A program made the position numbers and the translations under genes. Below, in pieces: positions 1-5,608 of a DNA stretch of 9,133 nucleotides. This DNA comes from an uncultured Chloroflexota bacterium (GTDB taxonomy: Bacteria; Chloroflexota; Anaerolineae; Aggregatilineales; Phototrophicaceae), in assembly GCA_903904765.1 (NCBI GenBank), contig CAIVEA010000449.1, positions 1-9,133 on the forward strand, given 5' to 3'. Under the pieces are notes generated by a model. It was given only the letters and a program-made list of their open reading frames with translations. It ran no database searches and was not told the origin of the DNA. Each line of letters opens with the position of its first letter. Within the stretch, counting starts at the first letter, position 1.

Positions 1-285
1 CTTACTTCCCCTCGCCTAGCTGTACTCCGCGTGTTGGAGAGGGGACGGGGGCTTTCAAGGGTAGGTTTTTTGCGGGATAACCCTCATCCCTAATGGGTCG
101 GGGGAATATACGCTTGCGCGCCGCAGGCGTTCCCCCGACCCATTACCTTCTCCCTCAGGGCGAAGGGTGTAATACCATCTTACTTCCCCTCTCCAAAGCG
201 GTACTCCGCGTGTTGGAGAGGGGACTGAGGGGTGAGGTTCTTAAAAAACCTACCCTTGAGAGGGGGCAGGGGGTGAGGGCTACCT
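1..285. repeat. Nested intergenic repeat block
   Basis: This gene-free stretch is built from overlapping direct and inverted repeats. A unit at 1-46 recurs in the same orientation at 179-224/225, with the shared core GTACTCCGCGTGTTGGAGAG. The second copy folds as a perfect 11-bp hairpin (CCCCTCTCCAA 186-196 with TTGGAGAGGGG 213-223). The left arm of the first copy has decayed. Between them lies a 16-bp perfect palindrome (91-106 with 130-145). Around that, CAAGGGTAGGTTTTTT (56-71) is matched by its exact reverse complement at 243-258. No transposase or convincing protein gene is present. The block looks like a cluster of MITE-like or REP-like elements of the kind common between genes in Chloroflexota; that assignment is inference. 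The left end lies outside the window. Confidence 0.8.
91..145. repeat. 16-bp perfect inverted repeat (long hairpin)
   Basis: The arms TAATGGGTCGGGGGAA (91-106) and TTCCCCCGACCCATTA (130-145) are exact reverse complements. The 23-base interior can extend the structure: 111-117 pairs with 123-129 with one G-T wobble. The whole forms a stem-loop of about 55 bases. It is not followed by a T tract, so it is not an obvious terminator. A shortened relative without this hairpin occurs at 5382-5413, which suggests that the hairpin is a separable insertion unit. Confidence 0.85.
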
Positions 286-392
286 CCAAATCGCGGGGTG
301 ATGACATCCGACAGGCCAACGGGTGACAAAAGCCTGTAGGCGGCGCGGCCTTCCGGCATCAGGATAAAGGATAGAGGCGAAAGGATGCGTGT

Positions 393-992
393 ATGACAGC
401 CACACCCGAAACAATGGCAAGCCTGCGAACGTTGTTCAAAACAGTCAATAAGCTGGTGCTGCTCCAGTGGCGCTTGGGGCTGGGGCGCATGATGAACATC
501 TGGCCACAGGGGTTCGGCGCGTATCTGGTCATCGTCCACACCGGACGCAAAACCGGCAAGCGGCGGCTGACTCCGGTCAACTTCGCGCAGGTGGACGGCG
601 AAATCTATTGCACAGCCGGATTCGGGCGCGAATCGCACTGGTATCGCAACATCACCGCCAACCCCAGCGTCGAAATCTGGCTGCCGGATGGTCGCTGGCA
701 AGCGCAGGCGCAGGACATCACGGGCAGCGGGCAGGTGGCGGTGCTGCGGCAGGTGCTCATCAACAGCGGGTTCGTCGCGCCGCTGCTGGGCATCCACCCG
801 CACACCATGAGCGATGATGAGTTGCTGCGCGTTACTGCCGACTACCGCCTCATCCACCTGCGGCGCATTCAGATGGTACAGGGCGTGGGCGGCCCCGGCG
901 ATCTGCGCTGGGTGTGGTTGCTGGCGCTGGGGGCGCTGTTGGTGCTGAACCGCAATCGTGTGACCCCGAAAAAGCGGACATCAGCACCCTAA
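393..992 (+). CDS. Nitroreductase/deazaflavin-dependent oxidoreductase family protein with C-terminal membrane tail
   Basis: This 199-residue protein resembles the F420H2-dependent reductase family (DUF385, Ddn-like), whose split-barrel members use the deazaflavin cofactor F420 to reduce varied substrates. Visible family features are the segment VIVHTGRKTGKRRLTPV (about 46-62), which corresponds to the cofactor phosphate-binding loop; GEIYCTAGFG (about 69-78); and HWYRNITANPSVEIW (about 82-96). Its physiological substrate cannot be told from sequence. After the barrel, residues about 172-186 are hydrophobic (WVWLLALGALLVL) and are followed by the basic tail NRNRVTPKKR, which suggests a C-terminal membrane anchor. 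That is unusual compared with the short soluble members. The ATG at 393 has AAGGA at 381-385, seven bases upstream. The gene stands alone after the repeat block; a hairpin 34 bases past the stop may end the transcript. Family assignment is fairly firm; real F420 use is inferred. Confidence 0.82.
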   Translation: MTATPETMASLRTLFKTVNKLVLLQWRLGLGRMMNIWPQGFGAYLVIVHTGRKTGKRRLTPVNFAQVDGEIYCTAGFGRESHWYRNITANPSVEIWLPDGRWQAQAQDITGSGQVAVLRQVLINSGFVAPLLGIHPHTMSDDELLRVTADYRLIHLRRIQMVQGVGGPGDLRWVWLLALGALLVLNRNRVTPKKRTSAP

Positions 993-1025
993 ACCTCGCC
1001 CCCCACCAATCGGTTTGCTGTGTTT

Positions 1026-1049
1026 CGCCCGTTCTGGCCTGAACGGGCG
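1026..1049. terminator. Candidate hairpin terminator after the deazaflavin reductase gene
   Basis: CGCCCGTTC (1026-1034) and GAACGGGCG (1041-1049) form a perfect 9-bp stem with a 6-base loop, 34 bases after the stop of the reductase gene. Position and stability fit a transcription end. However, no T run follows on the plus strand, so an intrinsic terminator is only a possibility; it could instead stabilise the mRNA 3' end. Confidence 0.4.
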
Positions 1050-1087
1050 GTGTGGCTCAATAAATTTCCTCCACGCAAGTATTGCAC

Positions 1088-1116
1088 TTGACGATAGAAT
1101 CTGCCTTTTGTATACT
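1088..1116 (+). promoter_or_regulatory. Sigma70-type promoter of the carbonic anhydrase gene
   Basis: A -35 box TTGACG (1088-1093) is separated by exactly 17 bases from a -10 box TATACT (1111-1116). Each matches the consensus at five of six positions. Transcription would begin near 1122-1124, leaving a leader of about 35 bases before the ATG at 1158. The region is AT-rich compared with its surroundings. A dyad, TTTCG (1116-1120) with CGAAA (1128-1132), straddles the predicted start site and could be an operator. Confidence 0.65.
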
Positions 1117-1157
1117 TTCGAATATTACGAAATGTTTAATTTCTATAGAGAATCAAG

Positions 1158-1919
1158 ATGAAATTGAATGTGATGATTGCTGTCTTATGCCTGTTGCTGG
1201 TCAGCGGGTGGGCTGTTGCCGAGGAAACCCCAATCGGGGAGCCGCCGCCTTGGACTTACGAAGGCGCAGAAGGCCCGGAGTTCTGGGGCAACCTCGCGCC
1301 GGAATATGAATTGTGCGGCGTGGGGCATTCGCAATCCCCGATTGATGTGAAAGACGCGCAGCTATCCGATCTGAAGGATATTGGTTTCGCCTATCAGCCA
1401 AGCGCCATGACCATCCTGAATAACGGTCACACCATTCAGGTCAACTACGACGCGGGCAGTAGCATCACCTATGGTGGGAGCGACTATACGCTGAAGCAGT
1501 TCCATTTTCATCACCCTAGCGAACACACCATCAACGGTCAAAGCGCCGCGATGGAGATTCATTTCGTGCATCAGAATGCGGCGGGGTATCTGGCGGTGGT
1601 TGGGGTGATGCTGGTGGAAGGTTCGGCGGATAACCCGGCCTATGCGCCGATTTTCGACGCGCTGCCTGCCGAAAAATCCGATCCGCAGGCCATCGGGACG
1701 ATCAACGCGGCAGACCTGCTGCCCCCGGATGCCGCTTTCTACACCTACTCCGGTTCATTGACCACGCCGCCTTGCTCACAGGGCGTTCGCTGGCTACTGC
1801 TCACTGAACCGGTCGAAGTGTCGGTAGCCCAGATTGCCGCCTTCGCCGCCATTTTTGAGATGAACGCTCGTCCAGTGCAACCGCTGAATACCCGTGAACT
1901 CGAACAGGACAACAGCTAA
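1158..1919 (+). CDS. Exported alpha-class carbonic anhydrase
   Basis: This 253-residue zinc enzyme hydrates CO2 to bicarbonate. Residues 1-21 form a signal peptide (basic K2, hydrophobic core, likely cleavage after AVA), so it acts outside the cytoplasmic membrane. Active-site residues are all present: zinc ligands H116 and H118 in QFHFHHPSEH and H135 in EIHFVH; E122 and T202 (in GSLTTPPC) matching Glu106 and Thr199 of human CA II; and H91 in NNGHTIQV matching the proton shuttle His64. C53 and C206 sit where bacterial alpha enzymes form their stabilising disulfide. The length is typical of the exported bacterial members. A good promoter lies upstream, but only weak purine content (TAGAG, 1146-1150) is available as a ribosome-binding site. 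It converges on the TetR gene with 13 bases between the stop codons. Likely roles are CO2/bicarbonate supply or pH balance at the cell surface. Confidence 0.95.
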   Translation: MKLNVMIAVLCLLLVSGWAVAEETPIGEPPPWTYEGAEGPEFWGNLAPEYELCGVGHSQSPIDVKDAQLSDLKDIGFAYQPSAMTILNNGHTIQVNYDAGSSITYGGSDYTLKQFHFHHPSEHTINGQSAAMEIHFVHQNAAGYLAVVGVMLVEGSADNPAYAPIFDALPAEKSDPQAIGTINAADLLPPDAAFYTYSGSLTTPPCSQGVRWLLLTEPVEVSVAQIAAFAAIFEMNARPVQPLNTRELEQDNS

Positions 1920-1932
1920 TCGGGCTGTCCTT

Positions 1933-2550
1933 CTAAGCCGGAAACGGGGGCGGCGGCAGATTCATATCCGCCGCGCCCATCGTTTCCAGCAGGCCGGATA
2001 ACGTTAGCTGGAGCGAAACCCGCGCCATATACGCGGCGGGGTAGGGCTTGCCGTGTTCCAGCCACCACATCGCCAGCCCAAGCTGTGCGCTGGCCGTGTG
2101 ATAGGCCACGATTTCGAGTGGAATGGCACCCTGCGGCACCCGCCCCGTCATCCGCAGCGCGTCCAGCGCATTCAGCGCCAGATGGTGACGCATGCGCTCG
2201 ATCACCGTTTGTGTTCCCCTGCTCGAAAACAGAATGTGATACAGGCTTTCCTGTTCCTCGATATGTTCATACAGGGCGCTCAACCGTGAACGTCCCTCCA
2301 GCAGTGATTGGGGCGATAGGCGTTGTGTCTTTTCTGCCAATTCCTCATAAAGCGTATTCAGGCAGTCGGTCAGCAGTTCTTCTTTGTCGCGGTAATGGCG
2401 GTAGAACGTCACCCGCGCCGCCTGCGCCTCGCTGGCGATGTCCTGAATGGAGATGCTATCGTAGCCCTGTTTCAGAATTAAGCGGACAAACGCCTCTCGT
2501 AGCCCCTGCCGCGTCTTTTTCACACGGGGATCATTCGGGTTAAGGGTCAT
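1933..2550 (-). CDS. TetR-family transcriptional regulator
   Basis: This 205-residue protein has an N-terminal DNA-binding domain with the usual TetR signature: ISIQDIASEAQAARVTFYRHY (about 33-53) holds the helix-turn-helix, and YRHYRDKEELL closes the domain. The C-terminal ligand domain, with SLYHILFSSRGT (about 102-113) and MWWLEHGKPYP (about 161-171), resembles the DhaS-type C-terminal region found in many Gram-positive-style TetR proteins. The ligand is unknown. It is transcribed away from the two-gene operon starting at 2692 and shares a 141-base intergenic region with it. That region contains a palindrome well suited as its operator, so it probably represses the operon and perhaps itself. 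The ATG is preceded by AGGTG with an 8-base gap, a modest ribosome-binding site. No clear promoter for the minus strand was found. Confidence 0.93.
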   Translation of the reverse strand: MTLNPNDPRVKKTRQGLREAFVRLILKQGYDSISIQDIASEAQAARVTFYRHYRDKEELLTDCLNTLYEELAEKTQRLSPQSLLEGRSRLSALYEHIEEQESLYHILFSSRGTQTVIERMRHHLALNALDALRMTGRVPQGAIPLEIVAYHTASAQLGLAMWWLEHGKPYPAAYMARVSLQLTLSGLLETMGAADMNLPPPPFPA

Positions 2551-2595
2551 TGTGGAACACCTGTTACTTATGTCACAGCCAGACTCAAGCGCAGG

Positions 2596-2623
2596 TTGAC
2601 ATCCCGGCGCACCATTTTATGAT
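2596..2623 (+). promoter_or_regulatory. Promoter of the two-gene membrane-protein operon
   Basis: A perfect -35 box TTGACA (2596-2601) lies 16 bases before the -10 box TATGAT (2618-2623), which matches five of six consensus positions. Transcription should start near 2630, giving a leader of about 60 bases before the ATG at 2692. The -10 box overlaps the first GATACAC half-site, so a bound repressor would block polymerase directly. Confidence 0.7.
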
Positions 2624-2657
2624 ACACCTTGTTACAGAGATACACAGTGTATCATAA
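2617..2657. promoter_or_regulatory. Probable TetR operator: palindrome plus an extra half-site
   Basis: TTATGATACAC (2617-2627) and GTGTATCATAA (2647-2657) are exact 11-base reverse complements. Inside this, GATACAC (2639-2645), one A, and GTGTATC (2647-2653) form a 15-base perfect palindrome. Thus there are three half-sites: direct repeats 18 bases apart plus the inverted copy. The array overlaps the -10 box and the first transcribed bases of the downstream operon, and it lies next to a divergent TetR gene. The size and position fit a TetR-type operator; binding by this regulator is inferred. As RNA the outer arms could also form a stem with a 19-base loop. Confidence 0.72.
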
Positions 2658-2691
2658 GTTCGCCTGAGCAAGTGGACACAAGGCATAACAA

Positions 2692-3489
2692 ATGAAACGT
2701 CGAACCCTTCTAATCGCATCCGGCATTTTTCTAGCAATCGCATTGATTGCAGGACTGGTAGCACTGAGCTACGTGCAGCGGTTGATGGCACCCAAGCCGC
2801 TGACCATCACCTATTCAACCGAACAAACCATCATGCCAGCAGACGCAGCCTGTGCGGGTGGTAGCGACAAAAGCATCGGAGTCGCCAAAGAAGTCTTCAA
2901 CTTGGAAACGAAGGACATCTATGTAGCGGGTGGTGCCAACCCTATGCCTGATGCGGTGTGGGCGGATTACCATTTCTGGCTGCCGTACCTGAAGAACTCC
3001 ACCCGCCACCTGCTGTTCGATGGTTCGTGCTTCTTTCGTTCACCGGATGCGCCTGCCGACTGCACCGGCGATGCCTGTTTCAACTTTGCGACCATCGTGG
3101 ATTACTCGTGGCTGAAATTGACCACCGTTGTCGGAAATTCCTGCTTCCCGGATGCGTCCGGTTGCTCTGGCGATCAGGTCAATCCGGGCTATGTGAGCAT
3201 AAACACCATCGCCAAATGTCAGCGTGTGGTGTTCGAGGGACCCATAATCTACGAATTGGCAGACGGCAAAGGCAATCGCTATGTGATGCACGCCACTATG
3301 ACGGGCGTTCCCGATGTGACCGGCCCCACGCTGCCCGCCGGTTGGACGCTGACCGAACGCACAATTGATGAGCCACTGGTGCTGCTGCCGTTCGGTGCAG
3401 GGGATAACTGCTACTATAACGTGGTGCGCGATAATCTGGTACAGAGCTATCATCAATATGTGTATGCAAGTGAACAATACCCGGAGTAA
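2692..3489 (+). CDS. Membrane-anchored cysteine-rich protein of unknown function
   Basis: I do not recognise this 265-residue protein as a named family. It starts with MKRR and a hydrophobic segment (about 5-27), either a signal anchor or an uncleaved signal, so the rest should lie outside the cytoplasm. The exterior part has eight cysteines (54, 113, 124, 129, 151, 158, 176, 240), an even number that would allow four disulfides. Distinctive segments are WADYHFWLPYL (about 90-100), the ELADGKGNRYVMHATMTG stretch (about 188-205) and LPFGAGDNCYYNVVRDNLVQ (about 232-251). No catalytic motif is evident. The ATG at 2692 has AAGG at 2680-2683 with an 8-base gap. The gene is first in an operon with the 3495 gene, under a promoter overlapped by a TetR-type operator, so it is probably induced by a small molecule. 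Confidence 0.85.
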   Translation: MKRRTLLIASGIFLAIALIAGLVALSYVQRLMAPKPLTITYSTEQTIMPADAACAGGSDKSIGVAKEVFNLETKDIYVAGGANPMPDAVWADYHFWLPYLKNSTRHLLFDGSCFFRSPDAPADCTGDACFNFATIVDYSWLKLTTVVGNSCFPDASGCSGDQVNPGYVSINTIAKCQRVVFEGPIIYELADGKGNRYVMHATMTGVPDVTGPTLPAGWTLTERTIDEPLVLLPFGAGDNCYYNVVRDNLVQSYHQYVYASEQYPE

Positions 3490-3494
3490 GGCTG

Positions 3495-4082
3495 ATGAGA
3501 CGCTCAAGGATCATCCCTTTGGGTATTGCGCTGCTGTACGGCCTGTTCTGGCGCTGGTACAGCGGGACGGGCAAACCTCTCACACCTCACGAAATTGATA
3601 CCCATCTGGAGAGCCTGCGCTCACGCGGCGCATCGGCGGATGTGTTGCGGCGGTTGCGCGGCTTTCTGGAGGCCGATACCGGACGTGGTTTCGTCATGGT
3701 TAACCTGATTCGCCTGCACGAGGGCGATCAGTCGGCAGCGGCTTTCGGGCGCTACAACCGCGCTTTCCTGCCCCGCATCCTCAGACGTGCCAGCCATCCG
3801 GTGCTGGTGGGCAAGGCCGCCGCCGAAGCCGTCGAGGTATGGGGCATCGAGGACGGTGCGCGCTGGAGCAGTGTGGGACTGGTGCGCTACCGCAGCCGCC
3901 GCGACATGATCGAATCCGCTGCTGACCCGCTGTTTGCCGACATGCACCCGGACAAAGTAGCCGCCATGAGCAAGACCATCGCCGTCCCTGCCGACCCTTG
4001 GGGCTACGCGGGCGACCCGCGTTTGCTGGTGGGCTTGCTGGCGGTGATCGCGGCGCTCATCGCTGTGCTGCGAAAACGCTAG
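3495..4082 (+). CDS. Membrane protein with a DUF1330/dimeric alpha-beta barrel-like domain
   Basis: This 195-residue protein has a hydrophobic N-terminal segment (about 6-20, after MRRSR) and a second hydrophobic helix at the C-terminus (about 176-192, ending VLRKR). The middle, from GFVMVNLIRLHEGD (about 65-78) through VWGIEDGARWSSVGLVRYRSRRDMIE (about 115-140) to the ADPLFADMHPDKVAAMSKT stretch (about 143-161), follows the pattern of small dimeric alpha-beta barrel proteins such as DUF1330: a strand, a long helix, then VRYxSR and a closing helix. This resemblance is by eye and is moderate. No catalytic residues can be assigned. The start lies 5 bases after the preceding stop; GGAG at 3483-3486 overlaps that stop region and provides the ribosome-binding site. 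Co-transcription with the 2692 gene is therefore very likely, under the same TetR-type control. Confidence 0.8.
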   Translation: MRRSRIIPLGIALLYGLFWRWYSGTGKPLTPHEIDTHLESLRSRGASADVLRRLRGFLEADTGRGFVMVNLIRLHEGDQSAAAFGRYNRAFLPRILRRASHPVLVGKAAAEAVEVWGIEDGARWSSVGLVRYRSRRDMIESAADPLFADMHPDKVAAMSKTIAVPADPWGYAGDPRLLVGLLAVIAALIAVLRKR

Positions 4083-4114
4083 ATGGGATGTGAAGGGACA
4101 GTCGCTGCGTGTAT

Positions 4115-5326
4115 CTACGTGTATCCCGCGATGATCTGCATCAACTGGCGGGCGCGGTGCTGGAAAGTGTGTTCGTTCAGCACACGGGCACGGGCGGCTG
4201 CTCCCACCGCAGCGCGTTCGGAATCGTGCGCCAGCAGGTAACGGTAGCGGTCAATCGCTTCTTCGGACGAATGCACCACGAATAGCTCTTTACCCGGCTC
4301 GAACCATTCTTCGATGCCTTCATACGGATTGGCGACAATGCAGCAGCCCATCGCGCTCAACTCGAACGGGCGCGATGACGACGAGGCGTACACGCTGGCA
4401 TGGGCGCGGCGGGTGATGCACAGGTTGATCTTGCTGCGGCAGGCGTACTCGCGTAATTTGCTGAAGCTGAGGTACGGCAGGAGTTCGGTGCGTCCCAGAT
4501 CGCCCAGTTTCGTGCCTCGCACCGCGAATCGCGCAGCAGGCAGGGCGGAGGCTGGCTTGGCGATCATATCCTCCACCCATTGAGCGCGGTACTCGCGCCC
4601 ATGCCCGTAAAACATCACATCAATATCCTGCGCCGCCACCGCCACCGGACTGAACACCTCCGGGTCTGCGCCATAGTACACAGTATGCACAGCCTTCGCG
4701 CCCAGTGCCTTCAGTGCCGCCTCGCCACCCTTGCTGTTGCTGAGGATGGCGGTGTATTCGCCGGGGTCTGCGCCGGGGTAGATGCGAAAGCCGGAAGCGA
4801 ACCCCGCCATGCTGGGCAGGCTGGCTGGCACATCCCCATCGTAGTAGAACACGGGCTTGTGGTGCTTACGCTGGATTTCCGCCGCCACCCCCACCAGATG
4901 ATTCAACGGCGCGGTCAGAATCAGCACCGCGTCGGCATCCGGGTTGCGCGTGAGGAGCGCGTCCAGATGGCGCGCCCACAGCGGCGTGATGAAGGTCTGC
5001 ACAGCGCGGCGAATCAGCTTGTCGCTGGCGGACTCGGCGGCGGTGGCGGTGGCGTTCACATCCGGCGTGCCTTGCATCTGCACGGGCGGCGCTTCGCCCA
5101 CCATTTTTCGCAGCGCATCCCGCGCCGCTTTGAAGGTGTCCCCCTGCCACTGGGCGGGGTTGGGTGCAGCACGCCACCACAGCGTTTCGATGGTCGGTCC
5201 CTGATAGGGTGTGGCGATCACATCCACGCCGATTTCGTACAGGGCTTTGAGCAGTTGCCACCATGCGGGTGTGGCGCTGAACGGTTGGGTCAGGTCGAGC
5301 GAAGCACAGACGACGATCAGTTTCAC
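4115..5326 (-). CDS. CgeB-like glycosyltransferase (GT-B fold, group 1)
   Basis: This 403-residue protein has a GT-B layout. The N-terminal lobe (about 1-215) begins with the strand KLIVVCASLDL. The C-terminal lobe starts near VYYGADPEVFSP (about 216-227), a turn typical of group 1 transferases. The C-terminal third matches the CgeB/Glyco_trans_1_2 pattern: SRPFELSAMGCCIVANPYEG (about 318-337), then EEWFEPGKELFVVHSSEEAIDR (339-360), YLLAHDSERAAVG (363-375) and RVLNEHTFQHR (381-391). Such enzymes move a sugar from a nucleotide donor to an acceptor; neither donor nor acceptor can be read here. There is no signal or membrane segment, so it is cytoplasmic. The start is GTG (minus strand, 5326-5324), the only plausible one before an in-frame stop about 30 bases upstream. 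The ribosome-binding site is weak. It converges on the 3495 gene and has no sugar-synthesis neighbours. Confidence 0.87.
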   Translation of the reverse strand: MKLIVVCASLDLTQPFSATPAWWQLLKALYEIGVDVIATPYQGPTIETLWWRAAPNPAQWQGDTFKAARDALRKMVGEAPPVQMQGTPDVNATATAAESASDKLIRRAVQTFITPLWARHLDALLTRNPDADAVLILTAPLNHLVGVAAEIQRKHHKPVFYYDGDVPASLPSMAGFASGFRIYPGADPGEYTAILSNSKGGEAALKALGAKAVHTVYYGADPEVFSPVAVAAQDIDVMFYGHGREYRAQWVEDMIAKPASALPAARFAVRGTKLGDLGRTELLPYLSFSKLREYACRSKINLCITRRAHASVYASSSSRPFELSAMGCCIVANPYEGIEEWFEPGKELFVVHSSEEAIDRYRYLLAHDSERAAVGAAARARVLNEHTFQHRARQLMQIIAGYT

Positions 5327-5381
5327 TGTAGGCTGCCTATCTGCATCACCGGGTCAATCAAATTGTGCGAAAGCATACCAC

Positions 5382-5413
5382 ATAACCCTCATCCCTTATG
5401 GCGAAGGGTGTAA
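5382..5413. repeat. Shortened copy of the 77-172 repeat
   Basis: ATAACCCTCATCCCT (5382-5396) equals 77-91, and GGCGAAGGGTGTAA (5400-5413) equals 159-172. Only TAT separates them here, where the first locus has 67 bases including the 16-bp palindrome. The copy therefore keeps both outer flanks and lacks the interior. Confidence 0.8.
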
Positions 5414-5433
5414 GACAAAAGCAGGGTTTCGTA

Positions 5434-5480
5434 GGAACACCGAACGGGGTGTCCGGCAGCGGATGTACCGTTGTACGTCC
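5434..5480. repeat. Two tandem small hairpins in the glycosyltransferase-patatin intergenic region
   Basis: The first hairpin pairs ACACC (5437-5441) with GGTGT (5448-5452), extended by GG/CC across a bulged A. The second pairs GGATGTAC (5461-5468) with GTACGTCC (5473-5480), with one G-T wobble and a CGTT loop. They lie directly after the shortened repeat. Together these elements fill much of the 282-base gap between the divergent genes, in which no protein or RNA gene was seen. Confidence 0.6.
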
Positions 5481-5608
5481 CTGAAATGGGTTTTGCTACC
5501 ATACGATTGACAGGCGCAAAGTTGCATAAATCCCTTAGACAGGCTTTACTGTGAATGGGGATATCAGTTACCAGAACGCATGCAGTCCAAAGTGAGAGGG
5601 AGAACGTC

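Noticed and set aside
1..285. CRISPR array
   Set aside because: The longest direct repeat occurs only twice, 178 bases apart, and is interrupted by other repeats. There is no regular repeat-spacer pattern.
180..857. Minus-strand open frame of 225 codons over the first gene
   Set aside because: It runs through the repeat block and antisense to the reductase. It has no ribosome-binding site or recognisable domain.
1907..1934. Bidirectional terminator between the converging carbonic anhydrase and TetR genes
   Set aside because: GGAC and AGC can pair with GCT and GTCC, but only across a 3-base bulge, and only TTCT follows. This is too weak to call.
4580..5413. Plus-strand open frame of 277 codons
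   Set aside because: It is antisense to the glycosyltransferase, whose family motifs are clear, and it extends into the intergenic repeat.
5507..5535. Promoter for the patatin gene
   Set aside because: TTGACA is present at 5507-5512, but the only -10-like sequences nearby (CATAAA, TAAATC) are 12-14 bases away, too close. A promoter probably exists in this gap but cannot be placed.
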